A stretch of 64,000 bases of DNA from Antarcticirhabdus aurantiaca (GCF_009765365.1 NZ_VTOM01000021.1:1-64000), one strand, 5' to 3'; positions 8,317 to 17,891 are shown, numbered from the stretch's first letter. A program made the numbers and translations. The notes: generated by a model from the letters alone, not told the origin.

Positions 8317-9243
8317 TCAGCGCGAGGCCTTGTAGAGTTTCTGCGCGATCTCGAACATTTCCTCCGGCGCGTAGTCCGGCGTGAAGGCGGAAGGCACGCC
8401 GGTCAGCTGGTGGATCTTGCCGCCCTCCGGCATGCCGTCGACGACCTCCAGCTCGCCGGGCGGATCGTCGGGCAGGGCCACCTCGCCGTTACCCCAGATG
8501 CCGGCCATTTCCTTGTAGTCGCTCGGGCTGAACGTATAGAGGCGGCGGTGCGAGCCCTCGTCGAGGTACTTCTGGCACTCCGGGATCTTCGACAGCGGGA
8601 TGTTCGGGGTGGGCAGGAACTTGTCGAGGTCGACGCCGGTGATCTTCTTCAGCGCCAGTGCGTAGGCATGCGCGTGGACCGAGCCGCGCACCAGGAGATA
8701 GCCGCAGACCTCGCGGCCGGTCGGGTCGGTCAGCGTTTCGTAGACGCGCAGCTTGTGGAGGCGCGCGCCGCATTCGAGGTGGAAGTTGTGGAGGAGGTCG
8801 ACGACGACGTTGCCCGTCGTCGTGACGAAGTCGTTGTTCCACGACGCGCCGTTGGAGTTCACCGGCATCGCGCCGCCGCCGCCCGACAGGAAGGCCGCGG
8901 CGAGGCGCATGTCCTTCATGTCCTCGAAGGGCGCGCCCGAGATGTCGCCGCCGTCCTTCTCGTCGCCACCGGGCTTGTCCGGTCCGTTGGCGAGCATGGC
9001 GACGCCGTTGGAGACCAGTTCGACGTGGCCGAGTTCTTCCGCCGTGATCGAGGCGACCAGGCTGTAGAACGGCTTCAGCTTCTCCTTGGATCGGAAATTG
9101 AAGCTCTGGAACATGTAGTTGCCCAGAGTGGACATCTCGCCGTACTTGCCTCCGAGCAGCTCCTGAAGAGCCGCGGCGGCATTGGGGTCGGCTCGCTTGG
9201 GTGCCGGCAGTTCTGCCTGCAACTTGTCGACGCGCATGAACAT
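8317..9243 (-). CDS. Manganese catalase
   Basis: Non-haem dimanganese catalase of 308 residues that disproportionates hydrogen peroxide. The ligands line up with the Lactobacillus enzyme: Glu36, Glu70 and His73 (in TAEELGHVE), Glu157 (in HLECGARLHK) and His190 (in RGSVHAHAY). The 3- and 33-residue spacings between the ligand pairs are conserved. The start is ATG 9243, preceded on the coding strand by a GGAAGGA ribosome site. The next candidate ATG two codons later would also be plausible. The gene stands alone. Such catalases often belong to general-stress regulons in alphaproteobacteria, but I found no GGAAC-type promoter upstream. A small inverted repeat sits at 9321-9339. Confidence 0.95.
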   Translation of the reverse strand: MFMRVDKLQAELPAPKRADPNAAAALQELLGGKYGEMSTLGNYMFQSFNFRSKEKLKPFYSLVASITAEELGHVELVSNGVAMLANGPDKPGGDEKDGGDISGAPFEDMKDMRLAAAFLSGGGGAMPVNSNGASWNNDFVTTTGNVVVDLLHNFHLECGARLHKLRVYETLTDPTGREVCGYLLVRGSVHAHAYALALKKITGVDLDKFLPTPNIPLSKIPECQKYLDEGSHRRLYTFSPSDYKEMAGIWGNGEVALPDDPPGELEVVDGMPEGGKIHQLTGVPSAFTPDYAPEEMFEIAQKLYKASR

Positions 9244-9320
9244 GGATACATCCTTCCATTGTGAGCGTGCCGACCCTTAGCTAGATGCAGGCTCTCCACC
9301 CAACAGGCGCAGCCGTCCGC

Positions 9321-9339
9321 TCATTCATTGGCTGAATGA
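9321..9339. promoter_or_regulatory. Inverted repeat upstream of the manganese catalase gene
   Basis: TCATTC-N7-GAATGA lies 78-96 bases upstream of the catalase start. It could be an operator half-site pair, but no known consensus is matched, so this is only a positional guess. Confidence 0.2.
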
Positions 9340-9433
9340 CGAAGTCGCCGGCAACCAAGCGCGCGGTCCCGCTGCGCCGGGCTCGGGATGTGCGGCGGGC
9401 TCCAGGGATCGGGCGTCGCCATGTCCGGCCTTT

Positions 9434-11086
9434 TCAGGGAACGTCCGGATGCTCCTTGATCGGCATGTCGTCGGTGGGCGTCACCGTCTGGCGCTCGATC
9501 ATGCGGTGGACGCGCGGCCGGCCGGGGCCGCGATGGAGTGACAACAAGCGTTCGTTGATCTCGGCGTCGGCCTTGGTGCGGCGCATGTTGTGGCGCACGT
9601 ACTCGACCCAGGTCGGCACGTGATAGGTCTCGGTCCAGGTGCCGGGATTCTCGAGGTCGCGCAGCAGCGCCCATTGCCGCGCCCCGTCGCGGATGCGCAC
9701 GCGCCGCCGGTCGGCCATCACGGCGAGGAAGGCCGGCACGTCGGCCTGGTCGATCTCGTAGTCCACCATGACCATGATCGGGCCGCTGCGCGAGCGCAGC
9801 TCCAGGCGCACCTCCGGCTCGCGGAACTGGTCGAGCGGATCGAGATCGAGCGCGAGAAGCGGCGGAATGGCGAAGCGCAGGCCGACCAAGGCCCCGACGG
9901 TCAGGAAGCCGCCCGCGACGATCAGCGCCCGGCTCGGATCGTAGGCGTCGGCGAGAAGGCCCCAGATCCAGCTTCCCGCGGCCATGCCGCCGAAGGTCGC
10001 GGTCTGGTAGATCGAGAGCGCCCGCCCCACCACCCAGCGCGGCGTCGAGAGCTGGACGGTAACGTTGAAGAGCGACAGCGCCAGCACCCAGGACGCGCCC
10101 GCCGGCAGGAGCGCGAGGCAGGTGAGCCAGGTCTGCCGGCTGTTGCTGACGAGAACCGCGCTGAGCGCGAAGGCGACGAAGGCGCCGCGCGCGATGACCT
10201 CGCTCGTGTACCGCTCGCGCAGGCGCGTGTTCATGAACGCCCCGCCGATGGCGCCGACGCCGAAGCTGCCGAGAAGGATGCCGAAGGTCGCAGCGCCCCC
10301 GGAAACGAGGTCGCGCGCGACGAGCGGCAGGAGCGCGAGGATCGAGATCGCGCCGAGCCCGAACAGGAAGGCGCGCCCGATCACCGTCACGAGGTTGGGC
10401 GACATGGCGACGAAGCGGATGCCCGCCGACATGGCCAGCTGAAAGCTTTCCCGCGGCAGGGGGCTCGGGGCGCGCCGCCGCGTCCAGCGGGTGAGCGCGA
10501 GGATGAGCGGCGCGTAGCTCACCGCGTTCAGCGCGAAGGCGCCGGCCGCCCCGACCGAGGCGACGATGAAGCCGCCCACCGCCGGCCCGATGCTGCGCAT
10601 CAGGTTGAAGGCCATGCTGTTCAGCGTCACCGCGGACGGGATGTCCGAGCGCGGCACGAGGTCGCCCATGGACGCCTGCCAGGACGGATTGTGAAGCGCC
10701 GTGCCGCAGCCGATCAGGAAGGTGAAGAGGAGGAGGAGCCAGGGCGTGATCCAGCCCTGGATCGCGAGAACGGCGAGGGCGACGGAGGCCGTCATCATCA
10801 GCGACTGGGCCACCAGCATCACCGTGCGCCGGTCGAAGCTGTCGGCGAGCGCCCCGGCGGCGAGCGAGAAGATCATGATGGGCAGCGTCGTCGCGGTCTG
10901 GACGAGCGCCACCATGTCGTCGGAATCGGCGATGCTCGCCATCATCCAGCCGGCGCCGACGGCCTGGATCAGGCCGCCGAGGTTGGACACGAGGACCGCG
11001 GACCAGAGGAGGCGGAAGTCGGCGCTGCGAAAGGGCTGAAAGAGCGAGGATCGTTGGGACAAGTCGCGATGCTGGGGCAGTGGCAC
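9434..11086 (-). CDS. MFS transporter with C-terminal cytoplasmic domain
   Basis: Major facilitator protein of about 550 residues. Twelve predicted membrane helices occupy the first 410 residues. The MFS loop signature is visible as GALADSFDRRTVML. The last 110 residues form a soluble domain (VDYEIDQADVPAFLAVM, GARQWALLRDLENPG, TYHVPTWVEYVRH), typical of the PF05977/EntS-like exporters and resembling a ferredoxin-fold monooxygenase-type module. I prefer the GTG start at 11086 (V-P-L-P-Q-H), because the open frame continues upstream only into the divergent promoter region of topoisomerase IB. The substrate is unknown; relatives export siderophores or drugs. Confidence 0.82.
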   Translation of the reverse strand: MPLPQHRDLSQRSSLFQPFRSADFRLLWSAVLVSNLGGLIQAVGAGWMMASIADSDDMVALVQTATTLPIMIFSLAAGALADSFDRRTVMLVAQSLMMTASVALAVLAIQGWITPWLLLLFTFLIGCGTALHNPSWQASMGDLVPRSDIPSAVTLNSMAFNLMRSIGPAVGGFIVASVGAAGAFALNAVSYAPLILALTRWTRRRAPSPLPRESFQLAMSAGIRFVAMSPNLVTVIGRAFLFGLGAISILALLPLVARDLVSGGAATFGILLGSFGVGAIGGAFMNTRLRERYTSEVIARGAFVAFALSAVLVSNSRQTWLTCLALLPAGASWVLALSLFNVTVQLSTPRWVVGRALSIYQTATFGGMAAGSWIWGLLADAYDPSRALIVAGGFLTVGALVGLRFAIPPLLALDLDPLDQFREPEVRLELRSRSGPIMVMVDYEIDQADVPAFLAVMADRRRVRIRDGARQWALLRDLENPGTWTETYHVPTWVEYVRHNMRRTKADAEINERLLSLHRGPGRPRVHRMIERQTVTPTDDMPIKEHPDVP

Positions 11087-11217
11087 TGAAGAAGCACCGA
11101 TTCTAGGGCGCAAAGCCCGGCGCTGCCGCCCATCCGCGCAAAGAATCGCCTGGCGTGAGCAGCATGCCGCTCCGGGGCCCGGTCCGGTCGCGGCTCTCGA
11201 CCTTGCGGGCGCGGCGA

Positions 11218-11243
11218 GGAACGCCTGCTTCCTCCGGCCAGTT
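11218..11243 (+). promoter_or_regulatory. Possible EcfG-type promoter for topoisomerase IB
   Basis: GGAAC (11218-11222), a 17-base spacer, then AGTT (11240-11243) lies 33 bases before the topoisomerase ATG. The alphaproteobacterial general-stress consensus is GGAAC-N16/17-CGTT, so the -10 has one mismatch. Topoisomerase IB is a known member of such regulons in several relatives, which raises the plausibility. Confidence 0.4.
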
Positions 11244-11275
11244 ACGCAGCTTGCCATCCATTCGGGACCCAAGCC

Positions 11276-12376
11276 ATGTCAGACGACGACAGCGAGCCGC
11301 AGACGATCGTCGATCCGCGCGACGCGGCGGAAAGCGTCGGGCTCGTCTACGTGTCCGACGAAGAGCCCGGCATCCGGCGCCGCAAGGCCGGCAAGGGCTT
11401 TACCTACGTCAAACCCGACGGGGCGAAGGTGAGCGACGAGAAGACGCTCGCGCGCATCCGCTCGCTGGCGATCCCGCCGGCCTATACCGACGTCTGGATC
11501 TGCGCCGACGAGAACGGCCACGTCCAGGCGACCGGCCGGGACGCCAAGGGGCGCAAGCAGTACCGCTACCATCCGAAGTTCCGCGACGTGCGCGAGGGCG
11601 TGAAGTTCGAGCACGTCATGGACTTCGCCCGCAGCCTGCCGGCCATCCGCAAGCGGGTTTCGGAGCATATGGCGCTGCGCGGCCTGCCGCGCGAGAAGGT
11701 GCTGGCGACCACCGTGCATCTCCTGGAAACCACGCTGATCCGCGTCGGCAACGACGGCTACGCCAAGGAGAACAAGAGCTACGGCCTGACGACGCTGCGC
11801 GACGGCCACGTCAAGGTCGAGGGGGCGGAGCTGCGCTTCCGCTTCAAGGGCAAGAGCGGCAAGGCCTGGAACCTCAAGGTCAACGACCGGCGCGTGGCCA
11901 AGATCGTCAAGGCCTGCCAGGAGCTGCCGGGCCAGGAGCTCCTGCAATATGTCGACGAGGCGGGTCAGACGCGCGACGTGACCTCGGCGGACGTCAACGC
12001 CTATCTGAAGGAGATCACGGGCAAGGACATCACGGCCAAGGATTTCCGCACCTGGGCGGGAACGGTGCTCGCGGCCATGGTGCTGCGCGAGTTCGAGGCC
12101 TTCGACAGCGCCGCCAAGGCCAAGAAGAACGTGCGCGCCGCCATCGAGAAGGTCTCGGCGCGCCTCGGCAACACGCCGACCGTCTGCCGCAAGTGCTACG
12201 TCCACCCGGAGATCCTCAGCACCTATCTCGACGGCTCCCTGCTCCTGGAGATCAAGGAGGAGGTCGAGGAGGAGTTGCGCGGCGACATCAGCGGCCTCAA
12301 GCCGGAGGAGGCGGCGGTGGTCGGTCTCCTGCGCGCCCGGCTCGCCGCGGAAGTGCCCGAGGCGAAGGCCGCCTGA
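11276..12376 (+). CDS. DNA topoisomerase IB
   Basis: Poxvirus-type topoisomerase IB of 366 residues that relaxes supercoils through a 3'-phosphotyrosyl intermediate. The catalytic set can be placed: Arg156 (ETTLIRVGN), Lys193 (FRFKGKSGK), Arg258 (DFRTWAGT), Asn299 (LGNTP) and the nucleophile Tyr308 (CRKCYVHP). The Asn-to-Tyr spacing of nine residues matches the Deinococcus enzyme, where Asn replaces the viral His. The length equals that of bacterial homologues. It is transcribed divergently from the MFS gene behind a possible general-stress promoter, and it is convergent with the GH63 gene at 13 bp. Confidence 0.95.
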   Translation: MSDDDSEPQTIVDPRDAAESVGLVYVSDEEPGIRRRKAGKGFTYVKPDGAKVSDEKTLARIRSLAIPPAYTDVWICADENGHVQATGRDAKGRKQYRYHPKFRDVREGVKFEHVMDFARSLPAIRKRVSEHMALRGLPREKVLATTVHLLETTLIRVGNDGYAKENKSYGLTTLRDGHVKVEGAELRFRFKGKSGKAWNLKVNDRRVAKIVKACQELPGQELLQYVDEAGQTRDVTSADVNAYLKEITGKDITAKDFRTWAGTVLAAMVLREFEAFDSAAKAKKNVRAAIEKVSARLGNTPTVCRKCYVHPEILSTYLDGSLLLEIKEEVEEELRGDISGLKPEEAAVVGLLRARLAAEVPEAKAA

Positions 12377-12389
12377 GGCGCCCGGCGCT

Positions 12390-15068
12390 TCAGCGCGCGG
12401 CGACAGGCTGCAGCAGCAGGGCGACGAGAGTGGTCCAGCCGGTCTGGTGCGAGGCGCCGAGCCCGAGCCCGGTCTCGCCGTGGAAGAACTCGTGGAAGAC
12501 GATCAGCTCCTCGTTCTCCGGACCGCCGCGCGGTGCCGGCCCCCCGAGCGCCTGCCGGATGCCGGCCGCGTCCTTCAGGAAGAGGGCGCACAAGCGCCGC
12601 GACACCTCGTCCGCGACCGCGCCCAAGCTCGCCATGCGCCCCGAGCCGGTCGGGCACTCGACCTCGACGGCGTCGCCGTAGAAGCGCTCGAACTCGCGAA
12701 GCGCCTCGACGATCATGACGTTGATCGGCATCCAGACCGGCCCGCGCCAGTTGGAATTGCCGCCGAAGATGCCCGACGTCGAACAGCCCGGCTCGTAGCC
12801 GACCTCGAAGCGCGTTCCGTCGCGCTCCAGGACGAAGGGCGCGGTTCCGTGCGCCTTGGACAGGGAGCGCAGGCCGAAGGGCGACAGGAACTCGGCCTCG
12901 TCCAGCATCCGCGTCAGGAGCGCCGTCATGCGGTGGCGTCGCAGGAGCGACAGGAGGAGGCGCGCGTTTTTGCCCGGTTCCTCGTAGCGCGACACCTGGC
13001 CCGTCAGGTCCGGACGGTGCGCGAGCATCCAGCCGAGGCGGCGGGCGAAGCCCGGATGGCGCGTCGCCGCCTCCGGGTCGAGCACCTCCACGGCGCAGAG
13101 CGGGATGAGGCCGACGAGCGAGCGGAGCCGGAGCGTGTCCTCGCTGCCGTCCGGCAGGACCAGCGCGTCGTAGAAGAAGCCGTCCTCCTCGTCCCACAGG
13201 CCTCGCCCGCGGTCGGTCGCCGTGCCCTTCTCCGATTCCGGTGTGCCGACATGCGTCATGGCCGAGGCGATGACGAGGAAGTGCTCGAAGAACTTCGTCG
13301 CGACGTCCTCGTAGACCGCGTTTCGCCGGGCCAGCTCCAGGGCCATGCGCATGAGGTTCAGCGCGTACATGGCCATCCAGGCCGTGCCGTCCGCCTGCTC
13401 CAGGAAGCCGCCGCCGGGAATGGGCGCCGAGCGGTCGAAGACGCCGATGTTGTCGAGCCCGAGAAAGCCGCCCTGGAAGAGGTCGCGACCGGCCGAATCC
13501 TTGCGGTTCACCCACCAGGTGAAGTTGATCGCCAGCTTGTGGAAGAGCCGCTCCAGGAAGTCGTGGTCCGGCTCGCCGGTCATGGCGGCGTCCATCCGGA
13601 ACACGCGGAGTGCGGCGAAGGCCTGGATCGGCGGGTTGGCGTCGGCGAAGTTCCACTCGTAGGCCGGCAGCTGCCCGCTCGGATGCATGTACCATTCGCG
13701 GGTGAGGAGCAGGAGCTGCGCCTTGGCGAAGGCGGGGTCGATCGCTGCCGCCGCCATGGCGTGGAAGGCGAGATCCCAGGACGCGTACCAGGGATATTCC
13801 CAGGTGTCGGGCATCAGGATCACATCGGCATTGTTGAGGTGGGTCCAGTCGGCGTTGCGGCCGCGCCGGCGCTCGGGCGGCGGCCGGGGCTCGGCCGGGT
13901 CGCCGTCGAGCCAGTGCTTCACGTTGTAGCGGTAGACCTGCTTCGACCAGAGGAGACCGGCGAGCGCCCGGCGCTGCACGAGGCGCGCGTCTGGATCGGC
14001 AATGTCGCGCTGAAGCGCCGCGAAGAACGCGTCCGCCTCGCTTCGCCGCTCGGCGACGAGGCGGTCGAAGGCCGCCGTGTCCCGAGCCGGCGCGTCGGCC
14101 GGCGCCAGGCGGTAGCGCAGGACGAGCCGTTCACCGGGCGCGAGCGCGTGGACGGACAGCGCCGCGCACTTGGTGCCGCTCGCCGGCAGGGGCGTCGCTC
14201 CGCCGCCGACGATGTGGTCGTTGATCGCGTCCTTGAAGGCGCCTTCGGGTCCGGTGCCGAACAGCCGCCGGGCATTGGTCTCGTTCTCGCAGAACAGGAA
14301 CCGCGCCGCCTGGAGCGCCTCGAAGCGCAGCTCGGGCATGGCGGGGTGGACGGCGCGAACCGCGCGCTCGCCGTCGGACGCGATCCGGGGCTTGGCCGCG
14401 CCGTCGCGCCAGCTCCAGGTGTTGCGGGCGACGAGCTGGGGCAGGACGTGGAGCTGCGCCGCCTCCGGACCGCGATTGACGACGGTGATCCGCATGAGGA
14501 TCTCGTCGGGCGAGGCCTTGGCATAGTCGACCGAGACGTCGAAGAACCGGTCCTCGGCAAGGATGCCGGTATCCTCCAGCTCGTATTCCGGAGCGTCCGT
14601 CCCGCGCCGGCGGGCATTCTCGGCGACGAGGTCGTCGTAGGGGAAGGGCTTGTGCGGATAGCGGTAGAGCATCCGCTGCCAGGCGTGGCTCGGCACCGCG
14701 TCGAGGTGCCACCAGAGCTCCTTGGCGTCCTCGCCGTGGTTGCCCTCGGTGTTGGACAGGCCGAACAGGCGTTCCTTGACGATCGGGTCGGCGCCGTTCC
14801 AAAGTGCGAGCGACAGGCACCAGTGCTGGTTCTCGTCGCAGAAGCCGGCGATGCCGTCCTCGCCCCAGCGATAAGCGCGGGAGCGGGCGTGATCGTGGGG
14901 AAGATAGGTCCAGGCGTCCCCACCGGGGCTGTAGTCCTCGCGCACCGTTCCCCATTGACGCTCGGCGAGGTACGGGCCCCAGCGCCGCCAGCCGTCCTCG
15001 TCCGCCCGAAGCAGCCGGCCGCCCTCGACCGTCTCGAAGATGGGCGCGCGCCCGCCGGCAGGGATCAA
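12390..15068 (-). CDS. GH63-like glucosidase (MGH1-like glycoside hydrolase)
   Basis: Large cytoplasmic glycoside hydrolase of about 892 residues with an (alpha/alpha)6-barrel of the GH63 family. Bacterial members act on glucosyl-, mannosyl- or glucosylglycerate-type compounds. Family blocks include RWGPYLAERQWGTVREDYS near the N-terminus, GNHGEDAKELWWHLD, MPDTWEYPWYASWDLAFH with the probable catalytic Asp, QGGFLGLDNIGVFDRS and NSNWRGPVWMPINVMI. The open frame reaches ATG 15170, which has no ribosome site. TTG 15068 has GGAGGA eight bases upstream and sits just before the conserved region, so I prefer it. No trehalose or glycogen genes adjoin it. The exact substrate is not readable. Confidence 0.85.
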   Translation of the reverse strand: MIPAGGRAPIFETVEGGRLLRADEDGWRRWGPYLAERQWGTVREDYSPGGDAWTYLPHDHARSRAYRWGEDGIAGFCDENQHWCLSLALWNGADPIVKERLFGLSNTEGNHGEDAKELWWHLDAVPSHAWQRMLYRYPHKPFPYDDLVAENARRRGTDAPEYELEDTGILAEDRFFDVSVDYAKASPDEILMRITVVNRGPEAAQLHVLPQLVARNTWSWRDGAAKPRIASDGERAVRAVHPAMPELRFEALQAARFLFCENETNARRLFGTGPEGAFKDAINDHIVGGGATPLPASGTKCAALSVHALAPGERLVLRYRLAPADAPARDTAAFDRLVAERRSEADAFFAALQRDIADPDARLVQRRALAGLLWSKQVYRYNVKHWLDGDPAEPRPPPERRRGRNADWTHLNNADVILMPDTWEYPWYASWDLAFHAMAAAAIDPAFAKAQLLLLTREWYMHPSGQLPAYEWNFADANPPIQAFAALRVFRMDAAMTGEPDHDFLERLFHKLAINFTWWVNRKDSAGRDLFQGGFLGLDNIGVFDRSAPIPGGGFLEQADGTAWMAMYALNLMRMALELARRNAVYEDVATKFFEHFLVIASAMTHVGTPESEKGTATDRGRGLWDEEDGFFYDALVLPDGSEDTLRLRSLVGLIPLCAVEVLDPEAATRHPGFARRLGWMLAHRPDLTGQVSRYEEPGKNARLLLSLLRRHRMTALLTRMLDEAEFLSPFGLRSLSKAHGTAPFVLERDGTRFEVGYEPGCSTSGIFGGNSNWRGPVWMPINVMIVEALREFERFYGDAVEVECPTGSGRMASLGAVADEVSRRLCALFLKDAAGIRQALGGPAPRGGPENEELIVFHEFFHGETGLGLGASHQTGWTTLVALLLQPVAAR

Positions 15069-15232
15069 GCTCGGTCCTCCTCGGCCCTTGTCGGCCGGAG
15101 GGGCCGCGACACGGTTGCTTCGCCGCGGACCACCGATCGCCACGGCGATGCACGCGGCGCGATCATGCATTGCCCCGCGCGCGTTTCAAGCGTCGGCGCC
15201 CCGTTCGTCGGGCGGCTCCGGCAGTCGGACCC

Positions 15233-16018
15233 TCAGCCCGCCGTGCCGGCCGCCCCGGGCCTGATCGCCTCGATGCGGATCGTGTCGAGGGTGAAGCTTC
15301 CGTCGGCCTCGACGGCGAAGTGGCGCCGGCCTTCCTCCGACAGCTGGTGCTGAAGGAAGCGGATGGCGTTCGCCGCCACCTCGGGCGTGCGCATCCGCGC
15401 GATCCAGACGGGGAAGTCCATGCGCAGCCGGTGGAGCGACAGGTGCCGCAGCTCCAGCCCGGCAACCTCCACCATCGCCGCCCATTCGCGCGCGCCGTAA
15501 TCGCGAACGTGCGAGGGATCGCGCAGCAGCTCGACGGCCTGGAGATGCGTGTCGAGGAGGGGCACGCCCGGCGAGGAAACGTCGGAGGCGAGAAACAGGC
15601 CTCCGGGCGCCAGCACCCGCGCGGCCTCGCGCAGGCCCGCGGCGGCGTCGCTCCAGTGATGGGTGCTGAAGCGCGTGGCGACCACGTCGAAGGATCCCGC
15701 CTCGAAGGGCAGCGCCTCGGCCCGCGCCTGGCGCGTCTCGATGGTGCGAAGGTCCCGGCGCTCCGCTTCCGCCGCCACGGCCGCCAGCATGTCGGCGGAC
15801 AGGTCGCAGGCGACGACCCGCCCCGCGTGAGGCCCGGCGCGGTAGCTGACATGGCCGCCGCCGCAGCCGAGGTCGAGCGCGGAGGCCGGACGAACGGCCG
15901 CCAGCCGCGCCTCGATCCAGTCGAGGTCCTCGCCCGCGGCATGCACCGCGCTCGTCACATAGGCCGCGGCCTGCGCGCCGAACTGGCGCCGCACCACGCT
16001 CGAATGGGTCTCGCTCAT
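15233..16018 (-). CDS. Class I SAM-dependent methyltransferase
   Basis: Methyltransferase of 261 residues (Methyltransf_11 / UbiE-like fold). Motif I is LDLGCGGGHVSY near residue 48, the acidic loop VVACDLSADML follows, and the post-motif region FDVVATRFSTHHWSD is typical of small-molecule methylases. ATG 16018 has a GGAGA ribosome site seven bases upstream. A longer form to 16153 lacks one and would run into the next gene region. It lies 85 bases downstream of the TauE-type gene on the same strand. The substrate is unknown; related annotations as ubiquinone or ketide methylases should not be trusted without testing. Confidence 0.85.
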   Translation of the reverse strand: MSETHSSVVRRQFGAQAAAYVTSAVHAAGEDLDWIEARLAAVRPASALDLGCGGGHVSYRAGPHAGRVVACDLSADMLAAVAAEAERRDLRTIETRQARAEALPFEAGSFDVVATRFSTHHWSDAAAGLREAARVLAPGGLFLASDVSSPGVPLLDTHLQAVELLRDPSHVRDYGAREWAAMVEVAGLELRHLSLHRLRMDFPVWIARMRTPEVAANAIRFLQHQLSEEGRRHFAVEADGSFTLDTIRIEAIRPGAAGTAG

Positions 16019-16103
16019 CGCCACGTCTCCATTGGTCGTTTCGGACGAGTCGTCCGCGTCTCGGTCGAGCGCCAGGGCGGCGCCGATGTCTTGTTTTCGC
16101 GTC

Positions 16104-16856
16104 TCATCGCAGTCCCCGCGAGGCCATATCGAGCCCGAGAAGCAGGAGGCCAAGGAGGAAGGCGCGGCGAAAGGCGATCAGGCTGACCCGGGCGCGGATC
16201 CTCTGCCCCGCGGCCATGCCGAGAAGGGCCGGCATGATCGCCAGGAGCGAGGCGGACCAGTTCCCGCCGGCGAGGCTCCCGTGCCAGGCGAGTCCCAGCG
16301 CCAGCGCCAGGGTCGAGACCGTGAACGACAGGCCGAGCGCCTGGACGAGGTCGTCCCTGCCGAGGCCGAGCGACTGGAGATAGGGCACCGCGGGCATGAC
16401 GAAGACGCCCGTCGCGCCGGTGACGATCCCCGTCGTCAGGCCGACGACCGGCGAGGCGACCGGTTCCCAGGCCTCGGGCAGCCGGAAGGGGCGGACAATC
16501 AGCGTGACGGCGGCGTAGAGGACGAGCGCGATCCCGAGCGCCCGCGTCGTCAACGCCGGTTCGCCGCCCGCGAGCAGCGCCGAGCCGGCAAGCGTCCCGA
16601 GCGTGATCGCCGCCATCATCGGCCAGAGCCGCCGCGCCAGGGTGCCGAGACGCGGACCCGCCAGCAACTGCCAGAGATTGGTGACGAGCGAGGGCGCGAG
16701 CAGGAGACCGGCCGCGGCGAGCGGCGACAGGAGAGCGCCGAGGATGCCCATCGCGACCGTGGGCAGGCCCATGCCCGTCACGCCCTTGACGATGCCGGCG
16801 AGAAAGAAGGTGGCGCCGACGATGGCGAGGAGGGGCAGGGATAGGGACAGGTCCAT
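16104..16856 (-). CDS. Sulfite exporter TauE/SafE family protein
   Basis: Integral membrane protein of 250 residues with about eight helices. The TauE/SafE signature is seen in the N-terminal repeat (GATFFLAGIVKGVTGMGLPT) and its C-terminal counterpart (GLTTGIVTGATGVFVMP). Family members export sulfite, sulfoacetate or other organic anions. The gene is divergent from a LysR regulator 99 bp away, the usual layout for a regulator and its target, so the LysR protein probably controls it. The ligand is unknown. Confidence 0.88.
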   Translation of the reverse strand: MDLSLSLPLLAIVGATFFLAGIVKGVTGMGLPTVAMGILGALLSPLAAAGLLLAPSLVTNLWQLLAGPRLGTLARRLWPMMAAITLGTLAGSALLAGGEPALTTRALGIALVLYAAVTLIVRPFRLPEAWEPVASPVVGLTTGIVTGATGVFVMPAVPYLQSLGLGRDDLVQALGLSFTVSTLALALGLAWHGSLAGGNWSASLLAIMPALLGMAAGQRIRARVSLIAFRRAFLLGLLLLGLDMASRGLR

Positions 16857-16955
16857 GAGGTCACTTCGACCGACCGAGCGCTCGCGCGCAATTCGGAAAG
16901 AACGGCCTCAGGCTTCGGCTGGTCCGAAGGCTCGTTCCGTGCGAGCGTTTCCTTC

Positions 16956-17891
16956 ATGCGCTTCGACCTGCCTGATCTTCGCTTGTTTCTCGCCGTCGTG
17001 GATGCCGGCAGCATCACCCACGGTGCCGCGGCCGCCAACCTGTCGCTCGCGGCCGCGAGCGAGCGGCTGCGCGACATGGATCTCGCCGCCGGCGTGCCGC
17101 TTCTCCTGCGCGGCCGCCGCGGCGTGTCGCCGACCCGCGCGGGCGACGCGCTCGTTCATCATGCGCGCCTCGTCCTGCGCCAGGTCGGCGCCATGCAGGC
17201 CGAACTGTCGGACCATGCGCGCGGCTTCCGGGGCTCCGTCCGGCTCCTGGCGAACTCGGCGGCGGTGGCGGGCTTCCTGCCCGAGCGGCTCGGCTCCTTT
17301 CTCGTGCGCCATCCCGGCGCGGACATCGACCTTTCCGAGCGGCCGAGCACGGAGATCGTCAAGGCCGTGGCCGGAGGCCTGGCCGAGATCGGCATCGTGT
17401 CGGACTCGGTCGAAACCGGAAGCCTGTCGGCGCAGTTCTTCGCCACCGACCGCCTCGCCGTCGTCATGGCGCGCGACCATCCGCTGGCTGGCGGGCGCCG
17501 GATCGCCTTCGCGCAGGTCGCGGGCGAGCCGATGATCGGCTTCGACGGCGCCCTTCAGGTCCATATCCGCGAGCAGGGGGAGCGCATCGGCTGCCGCGTG
17601 CGCCCGCGGATCACCCTGCGGACCTTCGACGGCGTCTGCCGACTGGCCGCCGACGGGGCGGGGATCGGCATCGTGCCGGAGACCGCCGCCCGGCGCGCCC
17701 GGCGCAGCATGCCCTTGGCCGCCGTGCGGCTGACCGACCTTTGGGCGACGCGGCGGCTGATGCTGTGCTCGGCCTCGCCGGACGGGCTCGAGCCGCTGCC
17801 TCTCGCTCTCCTTCGCCATCTGGCGGGGCGCAACGGCGACGCGCGCCCACCCGCCGGCGCCACCCCGGACGCCGCACGATCCTCCATCTGA
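16956..17891 (+). CDS. LysR-family transcriptional regulator
   Basis: Regulator of 311 residues. The winged helix-turn-helix occupies residues about 1-65 (LPDLRLFLAVVDAGSITHGA, then SLAAASERLRDMD). The LysR substrate-binding fold follows from about 90 to 300. The start at ATG 16956 fits the usual short N-terminus. It is divergent from the TauE/SafE exporter, which is the likely target. The shared 99-bp region should hold T-N11-A type operators, but none could be singled out. The stop codon lies in the loop of a 13-bp hairpin at 17874-17906. Confidence 0.92.
   Translation: MRFDLPDLRLFLAVVDAGSITHGAAAANLSLAAASERLRDMDLAAGVPLLLRGRRGVSPTRAGDALVHHARLVLRQVGAMQAELSDHARGFRGSVRLLANSAAVAGFLPERLGSFLVRHPGADIDLSERPSTEIVKAVAGGLAEIGIVSDSVETGSLSAQFFATDRLAVVMARDHPLAGGRRIAFAQVAGEPMIGFDGALQVHIREQGERIGCRVRPRITLRTFDGVCRLAADGAGIGIVPETAARRARRSMPLAAVRLTDLWATRRLMLCSASPDGLEPLPLALLRHLAGRNGDARPPAGATPDAARSSI

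Noticed and set aside
11098-11148. CGATTCT/AGAATCG inverted repeat upstream of topoisomerase IB
   Set aside because: Only 7 bp with a 37-base loop; expected by chance.
12447-15353. Plus-strand open frame of 968 codons opposite the GH63 gene
   Set aside because: The opposite strand encodes conserved GH63 blocks over the full length. This frame is a codon-bias shadow.
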